Source: Devosia sp. (GTDB taxonomy: Bacteria > Pseudomonadota > Alphaproteobacteria > Rhizobiales > Devosiaceae). Taken from it: a stretch of 64,000 bases of DNA. How positions within the stretch are numbered: position 1 is the first letter of the stretch; each line of letters opens with the position of its first letter. Shown in pieces: positions 18,602 to 26,717 of this stretch. The translations under genes and the position numbers were made by a program. The notes under the pieces were generated by a model. That model was not told where the DNA came from and did no database searches. It worked only from the letters and a program-made list of their open reading frames with translations. The DNA is taken from the NCBI RefSeq assembly GCF_017744655.1, contig NZ_JAGIAW010000003.1, forward strand, positions 248,001 through 312,000. The letters run 5' to 3'.

Positions 18602-19315
18602 TGCCGTCTCCCCTAACAGGCTCCAACAAAACATAAATCCGGTGTGGAGCCCGTTGAGGCTACCGCTCACCGGGGCGCGAGGAGAATGGCGCGGCGTCCC
18701 CGCACTAGGCTGGGCGTCCCGCTTCGTGATTTTGGTTGTGCGCGAAAGAACCGATGGAAACGTGGGTGGTCTTGGCCTGGAATGCTTTCGTCACGCCGTG
18801 CTGCGCTCGGACTTGATCCGAAGGCCAGTGCAGGGGCCACAGGCTTCATACATGGGCGGCGTGCCCTCGCCGAGGAGGCGAAGGGCCCGCGCCTCTGAAG
18901 TCCTCCTTCAAAAAGCGCGATGTCATTCCCGCGAAAGCGGGAATCTCTGTTTCCCTGCAAGGAGCTTCCCGCTTTCGCGGGAATGACATCGGTGGGAATA
19001 CGGAAACCCAAACAAATGTTTCCCTTTTTTGGGGAGTGAACGAGATCGACTACCGGGTGGCTCTTGGCTGATCAAGCAACAACAAAATATAAGCCAGGCA
19101 AATTCCCTTGTCTTCCAGTCCATATTCTTGGCATTCCGTCCATCTTTTCAGATTCCGGCTTGTCCCGGCGTTGTTCGGATTTTTCTCTGTGCTAACGTCA
19201 GTCAAACAAGCATGACTATTTCAATTTTTCGGAATTTTGGTTGGTTTTGTTCGTCACGACATGGGTTTGACGCCCGCAAGGTCGGCCGAACTGCGACCTA
19301 TAGGGAGGGCTTACG
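18602..19315. other. 714-base gap without a supported gene
   Basis: No frame here has a convincing start, composition or family match. The gap holds the leader of arcD on its left, a 25-bp inverted repeat at 18919-18990, and an AT-rich stretch from about 19070 to 19260 that may contain the promoter of the gene at 19316. Fragments such as CTCGGACTTGATCCGAAGGCC near 18805 resemble dispersed alphaproteobacterial intergenic repeats. Confidence 0.6.
18919..18990. repeat. Perfect 25-bp inverted repeat with nested palindromes (dRS3-like core)
   Basis: Positions 18919-18943 and 18966-18990 are exact reverse complements separated by 22 bases. Each arm is itself built around a palindrome with the core ATTCCC-N8-GGGAAT (the second arm has one mismatch). 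The same degenerate core defines the dRS3 repeats of Neisseria. Such units are dispersed in many proteobacterial genomes. It could form a long cruciform or transcript hairpin. Confidence 0.75.
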
Positions 19316-19885
19316 ATGATGAAGACATTTGTCCGGCTGGCCATGGCGCTTGCCGCGGCCCTGGTGCTGTCCCTGCCGGCCCTGGCGCAGATGTTCGGGC
19401 CGGCCGTCACGGTCGCCAATGTCAATTTGCGCAATGGGCCCGGCACCAATCATGCCGTGATCCGCGTGGTGCGCTCGGGCGAAGACGTGACGATCGTCCG
19501 TTGCGAGCGTAATTGGTGCCTCGTCAATGCCGGGCGCGAGACCGGCTGGCTCGCCCAAAATTATGTGATGCGCGTCATCGCCGCGCCGCCGCCGCCGCTC
19601 TGGCCCGATTTCGACTTCGATACCGGCCCGACGCGCGTCTGCTTCTACGATCGACCCAATTTCCGCGGCGACAGTTTTTGCCTCAGGCCCGGCAATGGCA
19701 ATGACGACCTCGGCAATTGGCGCAACCGGATCGCCTCGGTGGCCCTTCGCGGCGGCCAGAGCCATTCGCTCAGCGTCGATCTCTGCACGGCCCGCAACTT
19801 CCGCAACTGCACCTCGATCCGCGACGACATGGCCAATGTGAGCCGCCACCTGCAGGGGGCCATTGCCTCGGTCAAAGTCTGGTAG
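19316..19885 (+). CDS. Secreted SH3-domain protein with beta/gamma-crystallin-like (I36) C-terminus
   Basis: A 189-residue protein with a Sec signal (LAMALAAALVLSLPALAQ). A bacterial SH3 domain follows (about residues 30-85: VANVNLRNGPGTNHAVIRVVRSGEDV...WCLVNAGRETGWLAQNYV). A proline linker then leads to a region like peptidase-inhibitor I36/crystallin proteins (VCFYDRPNFRGDSFCLRPG, then NRIASVAL and a second strand motif). SH3b domains in exported proteins often bind cell-wall peptides; I36 domains can inhibit proteases or bind calcium. GGGAGG precedes the ATG. It stands alone, and its role is not evident from neighbours. Confidence 0.8.
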   Translation: MMKTFVRLAMALAAALVLSLPALAQMFGPAVTVANVNLRNGPGTNHAVIRVVRSGEDVTIVRCERNWCLVNAGRETGWLAQNYVMRVIAAPPPPLWPDFDFDTGPTRVCFYDRPNFRGDSFCLRPGNGNDDLGNWRNRIASVALRGGQSHSLSVDLCTARNFRNCTSIRDDMANVSRHLQGAIASVKVW

Positions 19886-20015
19886 GGCGCCCACTTCCCG
19901 CCGCGCCCCTCGCCACAGTTGGGACGGCAGGCCGCCTATTGGGACGGAGTGCGATTGTTGGGCTCTCCGATCCGACTAAACTTTACTCCCTCAAGTCTAT
20001 GGAGCTCTGCGCGTC

Positions 20016-21380
20016 ATGAGTATCTCTAAACCCAAGTCCTTGATTTCACTGTTTTTTACGGGTCCTGCCGTCACGGCTATCGCCGTTCTGGCGGCGGCGC
20101 CGGCGGCCCTGGCGCAGCCGGCAAGACCGCCGGTCGTCTTCGAAAATGTCAGGATTTTTGACGGTCAGTCCGATGCCTTGAGCGGTCCATCCAATGTGCT
20201 TGTCAGGGATGGCAAGATCGCCGGCATTTCGACCGCCGAAATCAGCGAAGACGGTGCGACGGTGATCGATGGCGAGGGCAAGGTGCTGATGCCGGGCCTG
20301 ATCGATGCGCATTGGCACACCATGCTGATCGGGGTCACGCCCGATACCGGGCTCGCCGATATGGGCTATACGCATCTGATTGCCGGGGTCGAAGCGACGG
20401 CGACGCTGATGCGCGGCTTTACCACGGTGCGCGATCTCGGCGGGCCGAGTTTCGGGCTCAAGAAAATCATCGATCAGGGGCTCATTCCCGGGCCGCGCAT
20501 CTACCCCTCCGGCGCCATCCTGACCATTACCAGCGGTCATGGCGATTTCCGCACCTTTGCCGATCTGCCCCGCAGGATCGGCGAGTTGACCCCGATGGAA
20601 GAGGCGGGGATGGCCATGGTCACCGACTCGCCCGACGAAGTGCGCATGCGGGCCCGCGAGCAGTTGATGCAGGGCGCCTCCCAGATCAAGCTGACGGCCG
20701 GCGGCGGGGTGGCGTCGCCCTTCAGCCCGCTCGATGCCTCGACCTTTACCGATGCCGAAATCGAAGCCGCCGTCCAGGCTGCGTCCAATTGGGGCACCTA
20801 TGTCGGGGTCCATGCCTATACGCCGCAGGCGGTGCAGACGGCCATCAATTCGGGCGTCAAGGTCATCGAGCACGCGCATCTGATCGACGACGAGACGGCG
20901 CAGCTCATGGCCGAAAAGGACATCTGGCTCAGCACCCAGCCCTTTGACGAAGCGATGGGCGCGGGCCTGCCGCCCTCGTCCATGGAAAAATTCCATGAGG
21001 TGCTGGAAGGCACCAGCAATATCTACGAATTTGCCAGGAAGTACGACCTCAAGACCGCCTGGGGCACCGACATCCTGTTCTCGCCCATTCTGGCCCGCGG
21101 CCAGAACCATATGCTGCTGAACCTGCTCAAATGGTACACGCCTGTGGAAGCGCTGCAGATGGCGACGGGCACCAATGGCGAACTGCTGCTGCTCTCGGGC
21201 AAGCGCAACCCCTATCCCGGCCGCATCGGCCTTGTCGAGGAAGGCGCCTATGCCGACCTCCTGCTCGTCGATGGTAATCCGCTCGAAGATCTGAGCTTGG
21301 TTGCCGATCCGGAAAACAAGTTCCTCATCATCATGAAGGACGGGGTGATCTACAAGGATATCACTGGCGATCAGGACTAG
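20016..21380 (+). CDS. Exported metal-dependent amidohydrolase (imidazolonepropionase / Xaa-Pro dipeptidase-like)
   Basis: The 454-residue protein has a signal peptide (PAVTAIAVLAAAPAALAQ) and the amidohydrolase superfamily layout. A small beta-sandwich (VFENVRIFDGQSDAL...VIDGEGKVLMPGLIDAHWH) is followed by the TIM barrel, with the HxH metal motif near residue 95. The lysine is probably in QIKLTAGGG near residue 228, with histidines in VGVHAY and IEHAHLI and the Asp in TAWGTDI. Members of this periplasmic group hydrolyse dipeptides with C-terminal proline or other residues; the substrate cannot be named. It is unlinked to any pathway genes here. A GC hairpin 42 bases after the stop may end transcription. 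Confidence 0.85.
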   Translation: MSISKPKSLISLFFTGPAVTAIAVLAAAPAALAQPARPPVVFENVRIFDGQSDALSGPSNVLVRDGKIAGISTAEISEDGATVIDGEGKVLMPGLIDAHWHTMLIGVTPDTGLADMGYTHLIAGVEATATLMRGFTTVRDLGGPSFGLKKIIDQGLIPGPRIYPSGAILTITSGHGDFRTFADLPRRIGELTPMEEAGMAMVTDSPDEVRMRAREQLMQGASQIKLTAGGGVASPFSPLDASTFTDAEIEAAVQAASNWGTYVGVHAYTPQAVQTAINSGVKVIEHAHLIDDETAQLMAEKDIWLSTQPFDEAMGAGLPPSSMEKFHEVLEGTSNIYEFARKYDLKTAWGTDILFSPILARGQNHMLLNLLKWYTPVEALQMATGTNGELLLLSGKRNPYPGRIGLVEEGAYADLLLVDGNPLEDLSLVADPENKFLIIMKDGVIYKDITGDQD

Positions 21381-21422
21381 GCCGCAACCCGTTCACGCAA
21401 GGCTTCACCAATTCGCGCAGGC

Positions 21423-21461
21423 GCGCCTCTCGAAGGTCACAGTCCGTTAACCGAGAGGCGC
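21423..21461 (+). terminator. Hairpin after the amidohydrolase gene
   Basis: GCGCCTCTCG (21423-21432) and CGAGAGGCGC (21452-21461) form a perfect 10-bp stem with a 19-base loop, starting 42 bases after the stop codon. There is no T-run, so it is a possible factor-dependent terminator or mRNA 3' end. Confidence 0.45.
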
Positions 21462-21586
21462 GAAGGCGTCGTTTCCCGTCGGCCAGATTGGAACAGAAAG
21501 ACAAGGCCCGGGACGGAATGCACATGCGTTTGCGGCAGTATATGGTATTGTCGATTGGCAATTCGCTTGTTTTCCGCCATTGGAGC

Positions 21587-21601
21587 CAAGCAAATTGCTT
21601 G
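21587..21601. promoter_or_regulatory. Palindrome upstream of AraC regulator
   Basis: CAAGCAA-A-TTGCTTG is perfectly symmetric around one central base, 181 bases before the AraC start. Candidate operator; inference from symmetry and position only. Confidence 0.35.
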
Positions 21602-21782
21602 CGGCGGCAAAATTCGGATAAAATTCTAGCGTAGTCATACTGCCCCTTCGACTTTCTCAACTTCTTGCTGCCGTGTGCCCCTTGGCCTGCCGCAAAGCAA
21701 GGATGGGCTGTTTCGCAGCCCCTCCGTCGTGAGTTGCCCTCCGCCGTCATCGACGCGAAGGGCTCGAAGGAGAAGCGTCAGA

Positions 21783-22871
21783 ATGTACCATGCGTCCAGC
21801 ATTCGCCCACGATACCAATCGGCCGTACCGCTGATAGGCCTGCCGGAAGATGATCCCAAGAGCCTGAGGCCTATAGATTTTTCGACCAGCGAAGTGGCTG
21901 CGGAAGATCGGTTCGAGGCCTGGCGCGACGTTCACTCCGCCGCCTTCGATCTTTTTCCGAGCCAGGCGAACCGCAATTTCCGGGCGCGGCATCGCACCTG
22001 GGACCTCGGCGGCATGGCTTTCCAGACCGTTGAAACCGACAGCCTGCGCTTTGCCAGCCTCGCCGAACAAGCCAAGCGCGATCCGCTGGATCACTGGGTG
22101 GTTTCGCTCTTCGTCACCGGCCGCTGCACCATCGAGGGATCGAGGGTTCTGCTCGAAAATATCGCGGGCGTTCCGCAACTTACCTCGCTTGTTGACCCCT
22201 TCCACGGCCAGGTCACGGCGGGCAAGGCGCACCTCCTCTACATCCCGCGCGATACCTGCCGCGACACCGCGCATCTCCTCGACGCGGCCTCGCTCACTCT
22301 CCTCCAGGACGGCATGGGTGGCATTTTTGCCGACTACATGCTGAGCCTTGAAAGCCGCATGTCGCAATTGCAGCCCGACGATCTCGCCGAACTCGTCGCG
22401 GCCACGCGCGCCCTGCTCCTTGCGGCTATCGCGCCCTCGCCGGATCGGCTCGAAGAGGCCGGCGCCATGATCAATCACGCCTTGCTCGAACGCGCCCGGC
22501 AATGCGTACAGGATAATCTCCAGAACCCCGCACTCGACGTGAATTTCATCCTGCGCGGCCTCGGGGTTTCCCGCTCCCGCCTCTATCGTCTCTTCGAGGC
22601 ATCGGGAGGCATCATGCATTATATCCAGAAGCGGCGGCTGCTGGCGGCACACAAGGTGCTTGCCGATCCCCTGAGCGGACGACGCATCTTCGAGGTTGCC
22701 GAGGATTTCTGCTTCAACGATGCCGCCGAATTCAGCCGGGCTTTCCGGCGTGAATTTGCCTGCAGCCCCTCCGATGTCAGGGCCAACCGGCGTCGTCCTG
22801 TCGTCGGGCACGTCCATATCAATCGCTATGCCAGGGACCTGACGGACCTGCTCAAGGGCATGCAGAGCTAG
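21783..22871 (+). CDS. AraC-family transcriptional regulator (paralogue of 11656-12690)
   Basis: A 362-residue regulator from ATG 21783, with GGAG ten bases upstream; longer in-frame starts run into low-complexity sequence. The N-terminal AraC-binding-like domain (PF14525 type) spans about residues 30-240 and includes DPLDHWVVSLFVTGR and LLYIPRDTCRD. The C-terminal double helix-turn-helix includes LDVNFILRGLGVSRSRLYRLFE and FEVAEDFCFNDAAEFSRAFRREFACSPSDVR. Ligand and targets are unknown. The phosphonate operon begins 119 bases downstream on the same strand, but that operon has its own regulator, so a link is not implied. Confidence 0.88.
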   Translation: MYHASSIRPRYQSAVPLIGLPEDDPKSLRPIDFSTSEVAAEDRFEAWRDVHSAAFDLFPSQANRNFRARHRTWDLGGMAFQTVETDSLRFASLAEQAKRDPLDHWVVSLFVTGRCTIEGSRVLLENIAGVPQLTSLVDPFHGQVTAGKAHLLYIPRDTCRDTAHLLDAASLTLLQDGMGGIFADYMLSLESRMSQLQPDDLAELVAATRALLLAAIAPSPDRLEEAGAMINHALLERARQCVQDNLQNPALDVNFILRGLGVSRSRLYRLFEASGGIMHYIQKRRLLAAHKVLADPLSGRRIFEVAEDFCFNDAAEFSRAFRREFACSPSDVRANRRRPVVGHVHINRYARDLTDLLKGMQS

Positions 22872-22931
22872 CGTCATCAGGCTTTTCAACGAATCTGCCA
22901 AAGCCAGGCGGCGGCACGATTGGGCCGTCCC

Positions 22932-22965
22932 ATGTCACGCGCGTGTCATTGACCATGGTTACAAC
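22932..22965 (+). promoter_or_regulatory. Putative PHO box and -10 element of the phnF operon
   Basis: Two heptamers ATGTCAC (22932-22938) and GTGTCAT (22943-22949) lie in an 11-base register with a 4-base spacer. This is the architecture of the PhoB site CTGTCAT-N4-CTGTCAT (5/7 and 6/7 matches). Ten bases further is TACAAC (22960-22965), a fair -10 hexamer. PhoB sites replace the -35 in such promoters, so the predicted start of transcription falls near 22972. Match and spacing are seen; PhoB control is inferred and fits phosphate-starvation induction of C-P lyase genes. Confidence 0.6.
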
Positions 22966-22986
22966 CAGCTCATTCGAATGAGTTGG
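22965..22986. promoter_or_regulatory. Putative PhnF operator palindrome
   Basis: A 22-bp near-perfect palindrome (one mismatch pair) centred on TTCGAA, with the core TCATTCGAATGA at 22970-22981. It ends four bases before the phnF start codon and overlaps the predicted transcription start. GntR/HutC-family regulators such as PhnF bind symmetric sites like this. The identical 12-bp core recurs at 29446-29457 before phnC, which strengthens the call. Confidence 0.6.
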
Positions 22987-22990
22987 TATC

Positions 22991-23746
22991 ATGCGCAATC
23001 AAGGCCATTCCTGGGAGGAAACCCGGGACAGGATCAGTGAAGAAATCGTCTCGGGACGCCTCGCGCCGGATACGCGCCTGCCGTCCGAACCTGAACTTTG
23101 CGTGCTTTACGGGGCGCGGCGCCATTCGCTGCGCAAGGCTCTGGCGGCGCTGGTATCCGAGGGCAAGCTGCGCGTCGAGCATGGGCGCGGTACCTTTGTC
23201 GAGCGGGCCCCTTTGCTCAATTATGTCATCGGCCCCCGCACGCGCTTCCGCGAAAATCTCAATTCCCAGGGCCTGACGGCTTCGGGCGAAACGCTGTCGG
23301 AGATGCATATTCCGGCCAGCACCCGCGTGGCCGCCGCTCTCCAGATCGAGATCGATGCGCCGGTCATTGCCCGCTCCTGGCGCGGCTTTGCCAATGACCT
23401 GCCGATCAGCATGGGCTGGGCCTATCACGACCTGACGCGCTTTCCGGACCTGCAGGAGCGGCGGCGCGAACTGACCTCGATCACCAAGGTCTACCATTCC
23501 TACGGCATCACCGATTACCGGCGCCTGCGCACCACTGTCTTCACCCGCATCGCCTCCGAAAACGAGGCGGCCATGCTGATGCTGCGGCCGGGCCAGTCGG
23601 TGCTCGTGGTGCAGAAGGTCGACGCCGATCTCGATGGGCGGCCGATTGGATTTTCCGAGGCGGTATGGGCCGGCGACCGGGTGCAGTTCACCTTCGAAAC
23701 CGACCAGCCGACCGTGTTGACGACCGAAAGAAGCAATGATGTTTAA
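22991..23746 (+). CDS. phnF: PhnF, GntR/HutC-family regulator of phosphonate use
   Basis: A 251-residue protein with an N-terminal winged helix (about residues 8-72: ETRDRISEEIVSGRLAPDTRLPSEPEL and HSLRKALAALVSEGKLRVEHGRGTFV). A UTRA ligand-binding domain follows (about 90-245, with SRTRFRENLNSQGL-like ARTRF, and VVQKVDADLDGRPIGFSE). PhnF proteins repress or modulate phn genes. It heads the operon, overlapping phnG by 11 bases. The palindrome just upstream suggests autoregulation. The short distance to the predicted transcription start leaves a very short leader without a clear Shine-Dalgarno site. Confidence 0.92.
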   Translation: MRNQGHSWEETRDRISEEIVSGRLAPDTRLPSEPELCVLYGARRHSLRKALAALVSEGKLRVEHGRGTFVERAPLLNYVIGPRTRFRENLNSQGLTASGETLSEMHIPASTRVAAALQIEIDAPVIARSWRGFANDLPISMGWAYHDLTRFPDLQERRRELTSITKVYHSYGITDYRRLRTTVFTRIASENEAAMLMLRPGQSVLVVQKVDADLDGRPIGFSEAVWAGDRVQFTFETDQPTVLTTERSNDV

Positions 23747-24182
23747 CGAAACTCCCTCCGGCGGACCCGATCAAGGCGCCATGCTGGGCATTCTGGCGCG
23801 GGCAAGGCCCGAGCGGCTGAAGGCGCTTGCCGAAACCCTGCTCGAAAGCATGGGCGAGATCGCCGTCCTGACCAACCGCACCGGCCTCGTCATGGTGCCC
23901 ATGCGCGACACGGTCGAAAATGTCGATTTTCACCTCGGCGAAGTGCTGGTGAGTGAAGCCCATATCACCGACGCCGCAGGCCATATCGGCTATGGCATGG
24001 TCACCGGCCGCGATCTCGAACGCGCCATGGCCATGGCCGTCGTCGATCTTCGGATTGCGACCAGGGGCGAAGAGCCGGTCACGAAGGATTTTCTCTCCGA
24101 GGAGCGGGCGCACCTCGTCGCCGAAGACGAGAAGCGCATGCGGCAGGTGGAAGCCACGCGCGTTGAAATGGAGACGTTCTGA
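23736..24182 (+). CDS. phnG: C-P lyase core complex subunit PhnG
   Basis: A 148-residue protein, normal length for PhnG (about 150). Typical features are the N-terminal LGILARARPERLKAL and the central EVLVSEAHITDAAGHIGYGMVTGRDLERA. PhnG is part of the PhnGHIJ core that attaches methylphosphonate to ribose triphosphate; PhnI is the nucleosidase and PhnG and PhnH assist it. The gene overlaps phnF upstream and phnH downstream (TGATG), so translation is coupled. Confidence 0.95.
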   Translation: MMFNETPSGGPDQGAMLGILARARPERLKALAETLLESMGEIAVLTNRTGLVMVPMRDTVENVDFHLGEVLVSEAHITDAAGHIGYGMVTGRDLERAMAMAVVDLRIATRGEEPVTKDFLSEERAHLVAEDEKRMRQVEATRVEMETF

Positions 24183-24721
24183 TGCTGACCGTTGCTCCTC
24201 CCGATGCCGTCGAACTGCGCGCTAATGCGACGTTCGAGGCGCTGATGTGGGCCCTTTCGCGCCCGGGCGATATCAGAGACATGCCCGAAGCCGGGTTTTC
24301 CGCGGTTGTCGAAACGCTGGTCGATCTTGAATGCACCGTGTTCTCCGATGATCCGGATTTGCGCGCGCAGATTGCGGCGACAGGTGCGCTTCAGGCCGAA
24401 GATATTTCACAGGCAGACCACGTGTTTCTGTCCTCTCTCGAAGGCGCGGAAGCGCGGCTTGTCGCACTCCGCTGCGGCAGCGCGCTCTATCCCGATGATG
24501 GTGCAACGCTCGTCGCAGCAGTCCGCCACGGTGTCGGCCAGCGTGTGCGGCTTTCCGGCCCGGGTGTCGATGGCGTGCTGGAGGTGACCCTCGGCATTGC
24601 GCCGGGTTTTTGGGCCATGCGCGCCATGCTCTGCGCCTATCCCGAAGGCTTTGACATGCTCCTCGTCGATGGCCGCTCAGTCATCGGCATTCCGCGCTCG
24701 ACCCTGGTGGAGGTGCTGTAA
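24182..24721 (+). CDS. phnH: C-P lyase core complex subunit PhnH
   Basis: A 179-residue protein (family about 190). Recognisable stretches are the N-terminal ATFEALMWALSRPGDIRDMP, the central LVDLECTVFSDDP and the C-terminal FGIDMLLVDG-like GFDMLLVDGRSVIGIPRST. PhnH is a structural subunit of the carbon-phosphorus lyase core, folded like a PLP-dependent transferase but without the cofactor. One-base overlaps with phnG and phnI (TGATG and TAATG) indicate tight co-translation. Confidence 0.94.
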   Translation: MLTVAPPDAVELRANATFEALMWALSRPGDIRDMPEAGFSAVVETLVDLECTVFSDDPDLRAQIAATGALQAEDISQADHVFLSSLEGAEARLVALRCGSALYPDDGATLVAAVRHGVGQRVRLSGPGVDGVLEVTLGIAPGFWAMRAMLCAYPEGFDMLLVDGRSVIGIPRSTLVEVL

Positions 24722-25806
24722 TGGCATATGTAGCAACCCGCGGTGGCGAAAAGGCCATCGAACAGGCCGAGCGCCTCTTCCGGCAGGATCTGGGTACGAT
24801 CGACGCAGCGCGCGTCGAGACGATCCAGCAAACCATGCCCTATCTCATCGATCGCGTGATGGGCGAAGCCTCTCTCTATAGCGAGGAACTGGCAGCGCTC
24901 GCCCTGGCGCAGACCGGCGGCGAACTCTCGGAAGCCGTGCTGGTGCTGCGCGCCTGGCGTACCACCCAGCCGCGCATCGCCATCGCCCGCCCCGTACAGC
25001 AGGATGAAATCCTCACCCAGCGCCGCATCTCGGCCGCGTTCAAGGATATTCCTGGCGGTCAGATTCTTGGGCCGACGCTCGACTATTCGCACCGCGTGCT
25101 GGCGACCGATGTGCTCGAAGGAAAGCCCTATGCTCCGCCGGCGGTGGAGTCCGCCGCAAAGCCAGCCCCGGCGACACAGCCGTCGCTGGCCGACTGGCAG
25201 CGCGAGCAGGGGCTGCTCGCACCAACGGGCGAAGCTAAAGTGGCGCCGGAAGACATTCCGGACCTGACGCGCGAACCGCTCCTCTTCCCGGCCTCGCGCG
25301 CCCATCGGTTGCAAAGCCTCGCGCGTGCCGAAACGGGTGGCGTCCTGGCCCTCGGCTATTCGGCCATGCGCGGCTATGGCAATGCCCATCCGACCGTCAA
25401 TGAACTGCGGCTCGGTGAAGCCGAAGTCGTGGTACGCCATCCGCGCGGCACCGAATTTTCTGCCGGTCGCGTCCGTGTCAGTCAGGCCGAAGTGACCTCC
25501 AAGGAAAAGGGCGGTTTTCTCGATCTCGGCTTTGCCGCGACCTTCGGCTGGAACGAGGTGAAAGTGATCGCGGCGGCAACGCTCGATCTCAATTCGGCCG
25601 AGGCCCCGGTCGGCTCGCCCGTCCACGAAGAATTCTATCTCTATCACACAGAAAGCGTGGAGGCCTCGGGCTTCTGCATCCACTTCAAGTTGCCGCACTA
25701 TGTGACGTTCCAGTCGACGCTCGACGCCATGCGCGATGCCAAGGCCAAGAAATCAGCAGCCGAACAGAAGGGCGCCGTCGAGCGCCAGACGGAGCCCGCA
25801 GAATGA
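24721..25806 (+). CDS. phnI: C-P lyase core complex subunit PhnI
   Basis: A 361-residue protein matching PhnI length (about 355-370). Diagnostic segments are the N-terminal MAYVATRGGEKAIEQAERLF, the QTGGELSEAVLVLRAWRTT stretch, and the GYSAMRGYGNAHPTVNELR and EEFYLYHTESVEASGFCIHFKLP regions near the end. PhnI displaces adenine from ATP with a phosphonate, forming ribose 1-phosphonate 5-triphosphate together with PhnGHL. It overlaps phnJ by four bases (ATGA). Confidence 0.96.
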   Translation: MAYVATRGGEKAIEQAERLFRQDLGTIDAARVETIQQTMPYLIDRVMGEASLYSEELAALALAQTGGELSEAVLVLRAWRTTQPRIAIARPVQQDEILTQRRISAAFKDIPGGQILGPTLDYSHRVLATDVLEGKPYAPPAVESAAKPAPATQPSLADWQREQGLLAPTGEAKVAPEDIPDLTREPLLFPASRAHRLQSLARAETGGVLALGYSAMRGYGNAHPTVNELRLGEAEVVVRHPRGTEFSAGRVRVSQAEVTSKEKGGFLDLGFAATFGWNEVKVIAAATLDLNSAEAPVGSPVHEEFYLYHTESVEASGFCIHFKLPHYVTFQSTLDAMRDAKAKKSAAEQKGAVERQTEPAE

Positions 25807-26717
25807 GTCTTTCATCCCTGACAAAACCCTGGGCTGCGACAAGCTATGGCTTCCTCGATGCTTCGGCCAAGCGCGAATTGCGCCGGAAAATGCTGAAGGC
25901 CATCGCCGTGCCCGGCTGCCAGATGCCCTATGCCAGTCGCGAAGTGCCGATGGCGCGCGGCTGGGGTACCGGCGGGTTGCAAGTGACCCTGACGCTGGTC
26001 AACCCGACTTCAGTGGTGAAAGTGATCGACCAGGGCGCCGATGACGGCGTCAATGCCGCCTCGATCCGGCGCTTTATTTCGCGCGTGTCGGGCGCGGGGG
26101 AAACCTGGGATACGCTCGCCGCTTCCATCGTGCAGTCGCGCCACCGCGTGCCCGAAGAGGTGATGCGCGAGGACCAGATCCTCGTGCTGCAGGTGCCCAA
26201 TCCCGAGCCGCTGCGCGGGGTGGAACCCAACATTTCCATCGCCCGGCAGATGCATGCCGATGCCGATTATGGAAAACTCTGGCTGACGCTTTATGAGCAG
26301 ATCGTCCGCAAAGGCAGGATCATGCAGGGCGCCGGCTATCCTTCGATGGTCAATGGCCGTCACGTGATGACGCCCTCGCCCATTCCGCGCTGGGACGTGC
26401 CTAAGCTCAACATGGCCAAGCATCTGACCTTCCTCTCCGCCGGCCGTGAAAAGCGGCTCTTCGCCGTGCCGCCCTTTACCCGCGTCGAACCGCTGGTCTT
26501 TTCCGACCGGCCCTATCAGGTCGAGCACCATGCCGACCTCACCTGCCGCCGCTCCGGCGTCTCGGGCTATTTCATGAACGAATTGCCCATCGATGGCGGC
26601 GGTTCGGCCTTTGAAGTGTCCGACAGCAATCTTGGCATCAAGGCCATTCAGCAGGCGGAGGGGGCAGCGGTCGAGATCGGGAAAACCTGGTATCGCAATG
26701 GGGAGTTTTCGGCATGA
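25803..26717 (+). CDS. phnJ: PhnJ, carbon-phosphorus lyase; atypical, missing cluster cysteines
   Basis: A 304-residue protein clearly of the PhnJ family: GWGTGGLQVTLTLV near residue 53, VIDQGADDGVNAASIR near 74, PSPIPRWDVPK near 192 and PPFTRVEPL near 223. The glycyl-radical site region VPG-CQ (Gly38) is kept. In the Escherichia coli enzyme Cys241, Cys244, Cys266 and Cys272 form the Fe-S site and catalytic thiol. Aligning by eye, only Cys248 (equivalent to Cys241) remains; the others correspond to Ser251, Val272 and Gly278. The protein has just two cysteines (39 and 248). The frame is intact and lies in a tight operon, so this looks like a variant form, not a wreck. Confidence 0.93.
   Translation: MSLSSLTKPWAATSYGFLDASAKRELRRKMLKAIAVPGCQMPYASREVPMARGWGTGGLQVTLTLVNPTSVVKVIDQGADDGVNAASIRRFISRVSGAGETWDTLAASIVQSRHRVPEEVMREDQILVLQVPNPEPLRGVEPNISIARQMHADADYGKLWLTLYEQIVRKGRIMQGAGYPSMVNGRHVMTPSPIPRWDVPKLNMAKHLTFLSAGREKRLFAVPPFTRVEPLVFSDRPYQVEHHADLTCRRSGVSGYFMNELPIDGGGSAFEVSDSNLGIKAIQQAEGAAVEIGKTWYRNGEFSA

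Larger units (their letters stand above)
21381..21782. other. 402-base gap before the second AraC gene
   Basis: No supported gene. It contains a 10-bp-stem hairpin (21423-21461) downstream of the amidohydrolase and a 15-base palindrome (21587-21601), in an AT-richer part that is the probable promoter region of the AraC gene at 21783. Confidence 0.6.

Noticed and set aside
18602..19315. Possible insertion sequence or integrase remnant around the inverted repeat
   Set aside because: No transposase-like frame or target duplication is visible; only the 25-bp repeat arms.
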